Shown piece after piece: positions 37,239-46,506 of a stretch of 64,000 bases of DNA. The stretch is from positions 558,001 to 622,000 of the forward strand of contig NZ_JAUOQT010000002.1 in NCBI RefSeq assembly GCF_030547245.1. The letters are read 5' to 3'. Both the position numbers and the translations under genes were made by a program. The stretch comes from Oceanihabitans sp. 2_MG-2023 (GTDB lineage: Bacteria; Bacteroidota; Bacteroidia; Flavobacteriales; Flavobacteriaceae). The stretch's first letter is position 1. The number at the start of each line of letters is the position of its first letter. Under the pieces are notes generated by a model. The model saw nothing but the letters and a program-made list of their open reading frames with translations. It did no database searches and was not told the origin of the DNA.

Positions 37239-39002
37239 ATGAAAAAAATTACATTACTACTAACCCTATTAATCTACTCTTTGGGCTTTTCACAAACACT
37301 ACCAATAGATTTTGAAACAACAAATACTTGGGGAGATTTTGATGGTGGTGTTGTAACTACAATATCAAATCCACAAAACAATACAGATAACAATTCTGCA
37401 AATGTTGGTCAAATGGTTAAAAGTGCTGGCCAAGTTTGGGGAGGAAGCTCATTAGTACTTAATTCTGCAATGGATTTTACAGCAAATAACACATTTTCAA
37501 TGAAAGCCTACTCCATTAAACCTGGAACTAAAGTCTTAATGAAAGTAGAAAACGCTGCTGATGGTAATATTAATTACGAACAAGAAGTTACCATGACCAT
37601 GGTAAATGCTTGGGAAACTTTAGTTTTTGATTTTTCAACAATTAACGCAGCTAATACGTATGATAAAATTGTTGTGATTTTTGACTTAGGAACCATGGGA
37701 GATGGTACTCCTGACTTCACATATTACTTAGATGATATTACTTTATACGATAATGGTATAACTACACCTACTCTATCACTTCCTATGGACTTTGAAACCG
37801 AGCCAGTAACAAGCGATTTTATTGACTTTGATGGAGGAACTGCAACCGTAATAAGCAACCCGCAATCTGTATCTTCAAACACAAGTGCAACAGTAGCCCA
37901 AATAGTTAGAAATGGTGGCCAAATTTGGGGAGGAAGCAAAGTAATTTTATCCAACAATCTTGATTTTTCAACCCTTGGTGGTATTTCTATGAAAGTGTTC
38001 ACAACAGCTCCAATTGGAACAACCGTTAAATTTAAATTAGAAGGTATTGGTGAAACAGAAATAGATACTTACACAACAGTTTCTGGTGCTTGGGAAACAT
38101 TAACATGGGATTTTACTGGTCAACCAGCAAACTTTAACACTTTAGTCTTCATGTTTGATTTTGGTAATTTAGGAGATGGCACAGCTAGTTCTACATTTCT
38201 TTTTGATGATATTGAACAAATAGATGTTACAGGTGGATTATCACAAATTGATCTTCCTGTAGATTTTGAAGCTACTACTGTAAATTACACAATGACAGAT
38301 TTTGGAGGTAATGCTTCTTCCATAATGGCAGATCCAACAAACCCAAATAATACTGTTATTCAAGTTATAAAAACTGCTGGAGCAGAATTATGGGCTGGTA
38401 CAACAATTGGAACTGCTTCTGGTTTTGCAACTGCAATTCCTGTTACTGCTACAGCTTCAAAAATGTATGTAAAAGTATGGTCTCCTGACGCTGCAACTCC
38501 AATTCGATTAAAAATAGAAGATGCTTCAGACCCAACAAGATCTGTAGAAACAGAAACAAATACTACCGTTGCTTCAGGATGGGAAACTATTGAATTTGAT
38601 TTCAATAACGAAGCGCCAGGAACTGCTGCATTAAACCCTTCTTACACTTTCAACAAAGCCTCTATATTTTTTAACTTTGGAACAACAGGTGCAGATGCAC
38701 GTCGTGTAGAAAAAACGTATTACTTTGATGATGTAAGTTTTAATATGCCATTAAGTGTGGATTCTATTGAAAATTTAGGATTTAATGTATATCCAAATCC
38801 TACGCAGAACATTTGGAATGTTAATAGTAATCAAATTATTACTTCTGTTCAAGTATATGACGTTTTAGGGAAACAAGTAATAATTCTTAATCCTAATGCA
38901 AAGAAAGTAGCACTAGATGCAACTTCTTTAAACAGTGGTTTATATTTTGCTAAATTAAATTCAAGTTCTAGCACTAAAACAGTAAAACTAGTAAGAAAAT
39001 AA
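37239..39002 (+). CDS. T9SS-secreted protein with three CBM-like repeats
   Basis: A 587-residue secreted protein: signal peptide (ending SLGFSQ), three ~160-residue repeats starting at LP-x-DFE near residues 21, 181 and 339, and a type IX secretion C-terminal domain (NVYPNPTQNIWNV to TKTVKLVRK). Each repeat has a G-G-x-WGGS or LWAG block and a TYYLDDITLY/FLFDDIEQI/YYFDDVSF strand, typical of jelly-roll carbohydrate-binding modules. No catalytic domain is present. The place at the end of the laminarin genes suggests a glucan-binding protein secreted to the cell surface. The repeats have diverged, with the third most distant. Confidence 0.8.
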   Translation: MKKITLLLTLLIYSLGFSQTLPIDFETTNTWGDFDGGVVTTISNPQNNTDNNSANVGQMVKSAGQVWGGSSLVLNSAMDFTANNTFSMKAYSIKPGTKVLMKVENAADGNINYEQEVTMTMVNAWETLVFDFSTINAANTYDKIVVIFDLGTMGDGTPDFTYYLDDITLYDNGITTPTLSLPMDFETEPVTSDFIDFDGGTATVISNPQSVSSNTSATVAQIVRNGGQIWGGSKVILSNNLDFSTLGGISMKVFTTAPIGTTVKFKLEGIGETEIDTYTTVSGAWETLTWDFTGQPANFNTLVFMFDFGNLGDGTASSTFLFDDIEQIDVTGGLSQIDLPVDFEATTVNYTMTDFGGNASSIMADPTNPNNTVIQVIKTAGAELWAGTTIGTASGFATAIPVTATASKMYVKVWSPDAATPIRLKIEDASDPTRSVETETNTTVASGWETIEFDFNNEAPGTAALNPSYTFNKASIFFNFGTTGADARRVEKTYYFDDVSFNMPLSVDSIENLGFNVYPNPTQNIWNVNSNQIITSVQVYDVLGKQVIILNPNAKKVALDATSLNSGLYFAKLNSSSSTKTVKLVRK

Positions 39003-39031
39003 TTTCCTATTTGAAATCTAACTAATTTAAA

Positions 39032-39066
39032 AGAGTATGCTGCAATTGTTGGCATACTTTTTTTTA
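39032..39066 (+). terminator. Terminator after the T9SS protein gene
   Basis: AGTATGC pairs with GCATACT and is followed by a run of eight or more Ts. It lies just before the LacI-family start. Confidence 0.85.
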
Positions 39067-39078
39067 TATCTTTATATT

Positions 39079-40068
39079 ATGATAACACTTAAAGATTTAG
39101 CCGAAAAATTAAACGTTTCTGTTTCTACAGTCTCTAAGGCGTTGCACGATAATCCAGAGATAAGTGCAGATACTATTAAACGTGTAAAAGAAGTAGCAAA
39201 ACTTTATAATTACCAACCTAATAAAATAGCGCAAAGCCTAAAAGCAAATCAAACAAAAACATTCGGTGTAATAATACCAAGCCTTTTGAACCGATTTTTT
39301 GCTAAAGTGTTATTTGGTATTGAAAAAGAAGCCAGAGAAAAAGGATATAATATTATTACTTGTATGTCTAATGAAAAATTAGATAAAGAAAAAGAATGCA
39401 TCCAATTATTAAGCAATGGTAGTGTAGATGGTTTTATAATTGCGGTTTCTGAAGAAACTCAAAAAACCAAAGATTATTCACATTTTAAAGCAACGCAATT
39501 AGCAAAAATTCCAATTGTTATGTTTGATAGAGTTATTGATGAATTTAATTGCGACAAGGTAATTATTGATGATTTTGAAGAAGCAAAAAAACTAACATTA
39601 AAACTATTAAAACAAGGCAAAAAAAATATTGCGTTTATTTCTACAATTAACGATCTAAATGTTGGAAACTTAAGAAGAGAAGGCTATGAAAACGCTATGA
39701 AAGAAAACATTAATTTACTATTTATTGACACTAATAAAGATATACAACAACAAATAAAAACATTTCTTGTAAACAATAAACATGTAGATGCTATAATAGC
39801 TGCAGATAACATTTCTGGTACTATAGTAATAAGTGTAGCAAATCATTTAGGTTATAAAATACCTAAAGAATTATCTATAATAGGCTTCGCAGATGAGCAA
39901 ATTTCAAATCTCTCTGTACCAAAACTTTCCTATTTAAATCAAAATGCACAACAAATGGGAAAAAGAGCAATACACTTGATGATAAATAGATTAAAAGATA
40001 AAACAATTACTAAAGAGTTTATAACAGAGAAAATCATAACAACTTTTGCAAAACAAGAATCTTTTTAA
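39079..40068 (+). CDS. LacI-family transcriptional regulator
   Basis: A 329-residue regulator starting MITLKDLAEKLNVSVSTVSK, the canonical LacI HTH, with the hinge helix region YNYQPNKIAQSLKANQ and a periplasmic-binding-protein-like effector domain (TFGVIIPSLLNRFFAKVLFG; AIIAADNISGTIV). An in-frame upstream Met inside the terminator gives an unlikely 14-residue extension. It follows the laminarin locus and precedes the alginate locus; which one it controls is open, and the adjacent T9SS protein or laminarin units are the simplest guess. Confidence 0.92.
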   Translation: MITLKDLAEKLNVSVSTVSKALHDNPEISADTIKRVKEVAKLYNYQPNKIAQSLKANQTKTFGVIIPSLLNRFFAKVLFGIEKEAREKGYNIITCMSNEKLDKEKECIQLLSNGSVDGFIIAVSEETQKTKDYSHFKATQLAKIPIVMFDRVIDEFNCDKVIIDDFEEAKKLTLKLLKQGKKNIAFISTINDLNVGNLRREGYENAMKENINLLFIDTNKDIQQQIKTFLVNNKHVDAIIAADNISGTIVISVANHLGYKIPKELSIIGFADEQISNLSVPKLSYLNQNAQQMGKRAIHLMINRLKDKTITKEFITEKIITTFAKQESF

Positions 40069-40071
40069 TTG

Positions 40072-40740
40072 TTATGGATTTAATATTTTTTCAAATGTTG
40101 CTCTAGACTGACTACCATAAATACCATCTACATCAATATTTCTCTCCTTCTGAAATGAAATAAGAGCTGTTTCGGTTTTAGGTCCAAAAACACCATCTGC
40201 ACTTCCAGTTAAGTAATTTAGTTTAATAAGTATTTTCTGTAATAGCTTTACATTTTCACTACTATCTCCTTTTCGTAAATAACCAGTAGGGATTTCTATG
40301 TCTTCTTCTAAATCATCTGTTAAACTTCTAAATTCAATAATTCGATCTAACGTAAAGGTTTGAATATTTACCTCATCATTTTGATTTCCTCCAAGACAAT
40401 AAATAGATTTTCCACTTTTAGTATATCCTAAAAAAAATCCAACATGTCCAAAAAGACTATTAATATCTGTACGCCAAAAAACAACGATATCTCCAGGCTG
40501 CGGCCAATCGGTTTTTTTTCCAACCTTTAACCAACTTCTAGCCATTGCACTATTAGACATTTCTAAATTAGCCTGCAAAGCAACCCAATTAGCAAAAATG
40601 CTACACCAAGCAACCTCATCATTACCAAAATCTAAACCAGTCATTTCCTGGTATTCTAAAATACGTTCATTGTGTGCAGAACCACTAATTTCTTTTTGGC
40701 CTAATTCACCAAAAGCTATTTTTAAAGTATCACCTAACAT
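40072..40740 (-). CDS. CHAP/NlpC-P60-like amidase with peptidoglycan-binding domain
   Basis: A 222-residue protein, TIGR02594-like. The N-terminal cysteine peptidase domain has Cys in DEVAWCSIFANW near residue 46 and His in SLFGHVGFFLGY near 97. The C-terminal part is a PG_binding_1 three-helix domain (VKLLQKILIKLNYL ... VFGPKTETALISFQKERNI). No signal peptide, as in phage endolysins and in some self-lysis or toxin proteins. It is opposite in direction to its neighbours and sits between the two glycan loci, only 3 bases from the LacI stop. It may be a remnant of phage origin or a domesticated cell-wall enzyme. Confidence 0.8.
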   Translation of the reverse strand: MLGDTLKIAFGELGQKEISGSAHNERILEYQEMTGLDFGNDEVAWCSIFANWVALQANLEMSNSAMARSWLKVGKKTDWPQPGDIVVFWRTDINSLFGHVGFFLGYTKSGKSIYCLGGNQNDEVNIQTFTLDRIIEFRSLTDDLEEDIEIPTGYLRKGDSSENVKLLQKILIKLNYLTGSADGVFGPKTETALISFQKERNIDVDGIYGSQSRATFEKILNP

Positions 40741-40861
40741 AATTATTAAAATTAAAAATTAATATGATGCTATTAAATCTATTAGGGAAGAAATACTGGA
40801 AATAAATTTAGCAAAAATATATATCAATTAATGCTATATGTCAATTTAATTTGATAAAAAC

Positions 40862-40891
40862 TTGCGAATTAAATAAATATTTATATTTTTG
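40862..40891 (+). promoter_or_regulatory. Promoter P1 (PL7 gene)
   Basis: TTG at -33, exactly 19 bases, then TATTTTTG, a full match to TAnnTTTG. The box runs straight into operator 1. Confidence 0.8.
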
Positions 40892-40913
40892 GTAAACCAA
40901 TCTGGTTAACCAA
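40889..40913. promoter_or_regulatory. Tandem-dyad operator 1 (alginate regulon)
   Basis: TTGGTAAACCAA followed after one base by CTGGTTAACCAA: two TGGT-N2-ACCA dyads with centres 13 bases apart. It begins inside the -7 box and covers the expected transcription start. It matches the two other copies at 24 of 25 bases and resembles FadR-subfamily uronate operators. Confidence 0.85.
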
Positions 40914-40937
40914 TTTTTTATTATTTATTTATTTTTC

Positions 40938-41873
40938 ATGAGAATAGCAGACAAATTCTATACCTTACAACTAGCTACAATTCTATGTGTGGTTCTTTTT
41001 TTTAGTTGTACGAATAATGAAGATGCATCAGATAACGCTGAAATAATAGATGAAATTATTGATAATCAAGAAGAAGAAGAAGAAGAAACTATAGAATATG
41101 CAGATATTGATTTCTCTAATTGGAAAGTTACACTACCTGTAGATAATGATAATAATGGTGGTCCAGATGAATATCAACCTTTGCAATTAATAAATCTTGG
41201 ATACCAAACATTAGAACCTGTACAACCATATATGTATGATGACATAACAGATGGTTCCTTAGTCTTCTATACTTTTCCAGATGTTTCCACCACAAATAGC
41301 TCGTACTCTAGAACAGAATTGAGAGAACTAATAAACCCAAGTAATTCTAGAGAAAACTGGACATTATTAGAAGGTGGTGAAATGACAGGTCGCTTAAAAG
41401 TAGATGCTGTTTCTGCAAATGCTACATCTAGTGATGACTATCATAAAGTAATCGTTATGCAAATTCATGGTGTCCTTTCTCAAGAAGATATGGATATACA
41501 TGGTTTTTCATCTAACAATGGCCCTCCACTTATAAAAATCTATTGGAAAGATGGTTATATATGGTCGCATAAAAAATCACTTATAGACGAATCTACAGAT
41601 GGAGATGATTTACTTGAAACCTCTAGCAATACCTGGACAGACATTAAATTAAACTTAGGATATGTTGGGTTTGAAGCTTTTGATTTTAGAATTACTGCAA
41701 GCGATGCTAAAATAGAAGTACAATTAAATAACAATGCAGCACACGTATATCAAGACGTAAGTCTAAACAAATGGCCTTATGAAAACTACTTTAAGGCAGG
41801 GAATTATTTAAACTCAACACATGCAGACGCTTTTTCTTATATAAAATACTATAATTTATCTATTACTCACTAA
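40938..41873 (+). CDS. PL7 alginate lyase, surface lipoprotein (copy 1)
   Basis: A 311-residue lipoprotein (FFSC, then TNNEDASDNAE and a run of six Glu: surface type). The PL7 jelly roll has the three hallmark blocks: SYSRTELREL near residue 124, VMQIHG near 175 (QIH, the form linked with guluronate-containing substrates in this family) and YFKAGNYLNS near 286. It cleaves alginate by beta-elimination. It has its own promoter and operator upstream and a terminator downstream, so it is a single-gene unit of the alginate regulon. Confidence 0.92.
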   Translation: MRIADKFYTLQLATILCVVLFFSCTNNEDASDNAEIIDEIIDNQEEEEEETIEYADIDFSNWKVTLPVDNDNNGGPDEYQPLQLINLGYQTLEPVQPYMYDDITDGSLVFYTFPDVSTTNSSYSRTELRELINPSNSRENWTLLEGGEMTGRLKVDAVSANATSSDDYHKVIVMQIHGVLSQEDMDIHGFSSNNGPPLIKIYWKDGYIWSHKKSLIDESTDGDDLLETSSNTWTDIKLNLGYVGFEAFDFRITASDAKIEVQLNNNAAHVYQDVSLNKWPYENYFKAGNYLNSTHADAFSYIKYYNLSITH

Positions 41874-41898
41874 AGAATGATTTGAATGTAGTCAAATC

Positions 41899-41930
41899 AA
41901 AAAGCCTTTTGTATTTTTAAAAAGGCTTTT
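41899..41930 (+). terminator. Terminator after PL7 copy 1
   Basis: AAAAAGCCTTTT pairs with AAAAAGGCTTTT, with a T-rich tail. The next gene starts 33 bases later with no obvious operator, so that operon may depend on read-through or another promoter. Confidence 0.82.
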
Positions 41931-41963
41931 ATATTTTAAAGACATCTAACACATTACAATGCA

Positions 41964-44270
41964 ATGAAAAAAATAATATTAAGTTTCAATTTATGCTTCT
42001 TACTAATGACCTGTAGTAATCTAGAAGTTACCAATTCTACTAGAGTCTCCAATATCGACGAACTAAATACTGCCATTAAAAATAGTGAAGCAGGAGACAA
42101 CATTGTTTTAACAAATGGTATTTGGAAAGATGTTGAAATAAAATTTACAGGAAAAGGAACAAAAGAAAATCCTATTACTTTATCGGCCGAAACAGCTGGA
42201 AAAGTTTTTATAGAAGGGGTTTCTAATCTAGCTATTAGTGGAGATTATTTAGAAGTAAGTGGTTTGTTTTTTAGAAATGGACATGCTCCATCTCAAAATG
42301 TAATAGCATTTAGAACGAGTCCTAAAGAGGTAGCAAACCATTGTAAAGTTACAAATTGTGTGATTCTAGACTTTAATAATCTAGAACGTGATCAAGATAA
42401 TCTTTGGGTGCAACTTTACGGAAAGCATAACGAGTTAAGTAACTGCTATATTGCTGGAAAAACAAATGGAGGACCAACATTGAGAGTGGATTTAAAAGGA
42501 AATCAAAGTATTAGAAACTATCATAAAATCATAAATAACCATTTTGGACCAAGGCCAAGAAAAGGTGGGGCAAGAGGTGAAACTATTCAGTTAGGAAGTA
42601 GCTTTACATCCATGTCACCAAGTAATACTTTAATTGCAAATAATTTATTTGAAGAGTGTAATGGTGAAGTTGAAATAATTTCAAGTAAAACCAATTTTAA
42701 TATTATTAAAAACAATATTTTTTATAAAAGTGAAGGATCTGTAGTAACGCGTCACGGAAATTATGTTGCAGTAGATGGAAACTATTTTATTGGCGATGGT
42801 AAGAATGATCAATTTGGAGGAATTAGAATTATTAACACAGGACATTGGATTACAAACAACTTGTTTTATAAAATAAAAGGTAAGAATTTTAGAAGTCCAA
42901 TTGCAATTATGAACGGAATTCCAAAGTCACCATTAAACAGATATAACCAAGTTACAGATGTTGTAGTTGCATACAATACCTTTGTTGATTCAGACTCTCC
43001 ATGGCAATTTGGTGTTGGACAAAACCTTTCGCAAGCAGATGTTTTGCCTAAATCAGAAATTAGATCTGCTAGAGCATTAAGAACAGAAGTTGTAAATAAT
43101 ATAATATATAATTCTGTTGGTAATGCTAATCCAATTATAGAACATGATAAAGCTGATGGCGTAACCTTTGCAAGTAACATTATCGATAATAATGGTGTCG
43201 AAATTGAAAACAATCATGGTTTAATTTCTAAAGAACTAACGTTAACAGATATAGGAACAGCACTTGCTGTACCAACATCTGGTTTTGATGATATTGAAAT
43301 TTATAATGGATTTGATTTTGAAACAATTACAGAGGATTTAATAGGAAACTCCAGAAGTAAATCAAATCAAATTGGCGCAATTTTAAATACAGGAAATATT
43401 AGTTTAGATCTTTTGGATAAAACTAAATATGGTGCAGATTGGTTTTCAAACGAAGTGGAAGCAAAAGACCCAAAAACACATACAGTAGCTAATTCTGCGG
43501 AATTAAATACCAAACTAAAAGAAGCAGAAAGTGGAGATATTATTGATTTAACAGAAGGAGTATTTCAAGTTTCAAATTCTTTAGTAATAAACAAAACAAT
43601 TACTATTCAATCTAAAAATAAAGCTGAAATTGTTTATTCAGGAGCAGCAGAAACTCCAGCTTTTTCATTGCAACCTTACGGAAAGCTAACCTTAAAAGGA
43701 ATTAAACTAAAAGGAAACAATACAAACTATGCTTTTGCAAGTTTAAAAAAGAACATGTCTAATCACTTTGGGTTAGATGTTCTAGATTCAGAAATCAGTA
43801 ATTTCAACTATGCGTTAAGAGTATATAAACAATCTTTTTCTGAAGAAATTGCCTTTAAAAACACCTCGATTTCTAATTGCGAAAACGGAATTGAATTATC
43901 TGAAGAAACAAACGATAGAGGTGATTACAACACAGAGTACTTAACCATCGATAATTGTCAATTTACGAATGTAAAACAAAATGTTATAGATTATTATAGA
44001 GGCGGATACGATGAGTCTACCATTGGCGGAAACCTTTTAGTTACAAATAGCACATTTACCAATTGTGGTGCAAAAGAGAAAAACAAAAGGCTATTAAATC
44101 ATAATGGTATTGTAAATGTAAATATTACGAAGAACACATTTAAAAATAATAAAGTACAATTTGTATCTATTCTTTGGGGAGCCAAAAATAATGTAGCATC
44201 AGAAAACAACTTAATGGATTCTGGACAAATAAAAACCGAAGAAAATTTAGTAATGAAACTCATGTATTAA
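41964..44270 (+). CDS. PL6 alginate lyase (copy 1), two beta-helix domains
   Basis: A 768-residue lipoprotein (LMTC, then SNLEVTNS). The N-terminal parallel beta-helix is the PL6 (chondroitinase-B-like) catalytic domain: NNHFGPRPRKGGARGETIQL, then EIISSKTN near residue 241 and VTRHGNY near 262, which carry the Lys and Arg catalytic residues of the family. A second beta-helix from about residue 510 (AELNTKLKEAESGDIIDL) lacks these residues. Paralogue of the second PL6 gene. It starts a six-gene run with gaps of 1, 12, 11, 32 and 67 bases. Confidence 0.92.
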   Translation: MKKIILSFNLCFLLMTCSNLEVTNSTRVSNIDELNTAIKNSEAGDNIVLTNGIWKDVEIKFTGKGTKENPITLSAETAGKVFIEGVSNLAISGDYLEVSGLFFRNGHAPSQNVIAFRTSPKEVANHCKVTNCVILDFNNLERDQDNLWVQLYGKHNELSNCYIAGKTNGGPTLRVDLKGNQSIRNYHKIINNHFGPRPRKGGARGETIQLGSSFTSMSPSNTLIANNLFEECNGEVEIISSKTNFNIIKNNIFYKSEGSVVTRHGNYVAVDGNYFIGDGKNDQFGGIRIINTGHWITNNLFYKIKGKNFRSPIAIMNGIPKSPLNRYNQVTDVVVAYNTFVDSDSPWQFGVGQNLSQADVLPKSEIRSARALRTEVVNNIIYNSVGNANPIIEHDKADGVTFASNIIDNNGVEIENNHGLISKELTLTDIGTALAVPTSGFDDIEIYNGFDFETITEDLIGNSRSKSNQIGAILNTGNISLDLLDKTKYGADWFSNEVEAKDPKTHTVANSAELNTKLKEAESGDIIDLTEGVFQVSNSLVINKTITIQSKNKAEIVYSGAAETPAFSLQPYGKLTLKGIKLKGNNTNYAFASLKKNMSNHFGLDVLDSEISNFNYALRVYKQSFSEEIAFKNTSISNCENGIELSEETNDRGDYNTEYLTIDNCQFTNVKQNVIDYYRGGYDESTIGGNLLVTNSTFTNCGAKEKNKRLLNHNGIVNVNITKNTFKNNKVQFVSILWGAKNNVASENNLMDSGQIKTEENLVMKLMY

Positions 44271-44271
44271 T

Positions 44272-46494
44272 ATGAAAAATCTAACGCTATTTTTTTTGTT
44301 TTTTCTTGTCTGGTTTCAAAATGTTGATGCACAAACAATACCATCTAATGAAATAATAGATAATGATAAATTATTTTCTTATTTAACTAAAACAGTCCAA
44401 AATAGTTTAATATCTAATGGAGCAACTTCTCAAGTAGATCTAGCGAAATACTTTCGCACAAAATTTAGTGAACGTTATTTCTATAATTGGAAAAATAACA
44501 ATAAACGATTCCAAGAATACACAAAGCTATACCCAGAATCTAAAGCAAAACATACAGCAAGAGCACTAGATCACTTGGCAAAATTTCCAGCAGAAGCACA
44601 ATGGAAACTGCCTTTTAATTACCAAAACGGAGAACCTGTAAACGCTTATGCTTTACGTCATTTAGCAAGGCAACATAAAATGATAGATATCGGTTATTAT
44701 TATTTCTATCAAAACAAAGACGAACAGTATTTAGATTATTTTACCAATCAAATGGCATCTTTAAATACTGCTTTAGCCAATAATAAATATGAAAGTATTG
44801 AAGATGGAAATGGCGTTTATGAAGCCTTTCGTTCTGGATACCGCATTATCAATTGGTTACAATTACATAATTTGTTTTTAGGAGAATCTGGTTACTCAGA
44901 CAAAGAACAATTAGTTACTATTGCTACATTTTTACAACACGCTCAACATTTGTACCAACGCAACCAAGAATTCAAATCTGGTAATCACCAAACACGAGGC
45001 TTATGTGCTTTAGCAATGCTTTCTATTATACTGCAAGATTTTGAAGGAACAGAGCTTTGGTACAACCATGCCATGAAACTTTTAGGAGAACATTTAGATA
45101 AAGAAATAAACCCTGATGGCTTTCAATTTGAACGCACAATTCACTACCACATGAGTGATATTGGCACCTACTTTTATGTATATCAATTAGCTAAAAAAAG
45201 CAACACTCCTATCCTTCCTGTTTGGAAAAACAAATTAGAGTCTCTTTTCACAACACTTGTAAAAATTGCTTATCCAGATAAATCTGCACCTGTTTTATCT
45301 GATGATACAGACACACCTTGGGCAGAAAAAAATGATATTTCTGGAGCTATGACTTTAGGATATCTACTATTTGAAGATCCCGAAATAGGATATTTTGCAA
45401 ATAATAAATTAAGCACAAAATTCTATTGGAATGCAAGTGCTTCACAATTAGATAAATTAAAAAACATACAAGCTGTTCCGCCAAAAGAATTATCCTACGT
45501 TTTTCCAGACACAGGCTATTATATTATGCGTGAAGGTTGGAACAAAAAAGACAACATGTTAGTAATTTCGGCAGATGTAGACGAACTAAAACCAGACCAT
45601 CAACATGGTGACATATTAGGCATACAAGCAATGGCTAATGGTCAAGTAATTTTACCAAATTACCAAGTACGCTATTCCCTTAAAGATTTAGAGTTGTTTA
45701 AAAACTCTATGACTAAAAATGTTGCTTTAGTAGATAATGAATTACAAGGAAAACAATACACAAGTAACAAAGGAGGAAGTGGTTTTGGTAAATTTAAAAA
45801 CCTTCCAGAAACAAAAAACATCACGTTTCTAACTAATGGAAATTTAGAGGTTTTCGCAGGAAGTCATAACGGGTTTGAAAATATTGGTGTACAATATAGT
45901 AGACAGGTTATTTCTATAGATAATAGTTTTTGGATTGTAAAAGATAATTTCACCTCTAAAACAAATCACGAATACAAACAAGTTTGGCAAGGTCATTATA
46001 GTTTAGAAAATGGTTCAGACTTATTACGCGCTTCTTTTATTAACGGTTCTGGTTTAGATATTTTTCAATTGCACAAAACAGACAATGTTTTAACCGATGG
46101 AGCAAGAGGAAAACAATGGGCTGTAGTTTCAAAAAAAGACACGAAAAACTTTAACTTTATAACCGTTTTATTTCCTTTTGAAACCTATGATAAACGAATA
46201 GACGAAACTTCAAAAGAAAAAGAATTTAATGGCTGGAAACTAAACGCTTCCAAATGGAAAACAAACAATCCTGAAGCTATTTCTTTAACAAAAGAAGATG
46301 TTTCCATATTCTTTTCGGTGAAAACATTAAAATTTGAAAACACCAAAATCACTTTTGAAAAAGAGGTGGATGTTCTTGTTAATTTTAAAAATGAAGACTT
46401 AATACTTCAACTACTTAACAAAAAAGAAGGAAAAGCGATTATAGAAAAAAATGGAGTTACTCAAACTATTAATTGCGCTTTCGAGAATAATTAA
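44272..46494 (+). CDS. Heparinase II/III-fold polysaccharide lyase, subfamily uncertain
   Basis: A 740-residue exported protein with a signal peptide ending NVDAQ and no lipobox. The order is an (alpha/alpha) toroid (HLAKFPAEAQWKLPFNYQNG, EFKSGNHQTRGLCALAMLS, FQFERTIHYHMSDIG) followed by an anti-parallel beta-sheet domain (DTGYYIMREGWN, DELKPDHQHGDILGIQAMA). His/Tyr residues in NHQ, HYH and HQHGD are in the right places for a lyase of this fold. It lacks PL17-type blocks seen in the other toroid enzyme here, so it may belong to PL39, PL15, PL12 or an unassigned group. Alginate or its oligomers are the likely substrate from context only. Confidence 0.72.
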   Translation: MKNLTLFFLFFLVWFQNVDAQTIPSNEIIDNDKLFSYLTKTVQNSLISNGATSQVDLAKYFRTKFSERYFYNWKNNNKRFQEYTKLYPESKAKHTARALDHLAKFPAEAQWKLPFNYQNGEPVNAYALRHLARQHKMIDIGYYYFYQNKDEQYLDYFTNQMASLNTALANNKYESIEDGNGVYEAFRSGYRIINWLQLHNLFLGESGYSDKEQLVTIATFLQHAQHLYQRNQEFKSGNHQTRGLCALAMLSIILQDFEGTELWYNHAMKLLGEHLDKEINPDGFQFERTIHYHMSDIGTYFYVYQLAKKSNTPILPVWKNKLESLFTTLVKIAYPDKSAPVLSDDTDTPWAEKNDISGAMTLGYLLFEDPEIGYFANNKLSTKFYWNASASQLDKLKNIQAVPPKELSYVFPDTGYYIMREGWNKKDNMLVISADVDELKPDHQHGDILGIQAMANGQVILPNYQVRYSLKDLELFKNSMTKNVALVDNELQGKQYTSNKGGSGFGKFKNLPETKNITFLTNGNLEVFAGSHNGFENIGVQYSRQVISIDNSFWIVKDNFTSKTNHEYKQVWQGHYSLENGSDLLRASFINGSGLDIFQLHKTDNVLTDGARGKQWAVVSKKDTKNFNFITVLFPFETYDKRIDETSKEKEFNGWKLNASKWKTNNPEAISLTKEDVSIFFSVKTLKFENTKITFEKEVDVLVNFKNEDLILQLLNKKEGKAIIEKNGVTQTINCAFENN

Positions 46495-46506
46495 AATAAA
46501 TAGAAA

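Noticed and set aside
39079-40068. LacI regulator as the binder of the three alginate operators
   Set aside because: LacI-type operators usually have a central CG and longer symmetric arms; TGGT-N2-ACCA fits the FadR/GntR family better. Not fully excluded.
44272-46494. Heparin or chondroitin lyase function
   Set aside because: The heparinase II/III fold is shared by several alginate lyase families, and all neighbours are alginate genes; no sulfatase is present.
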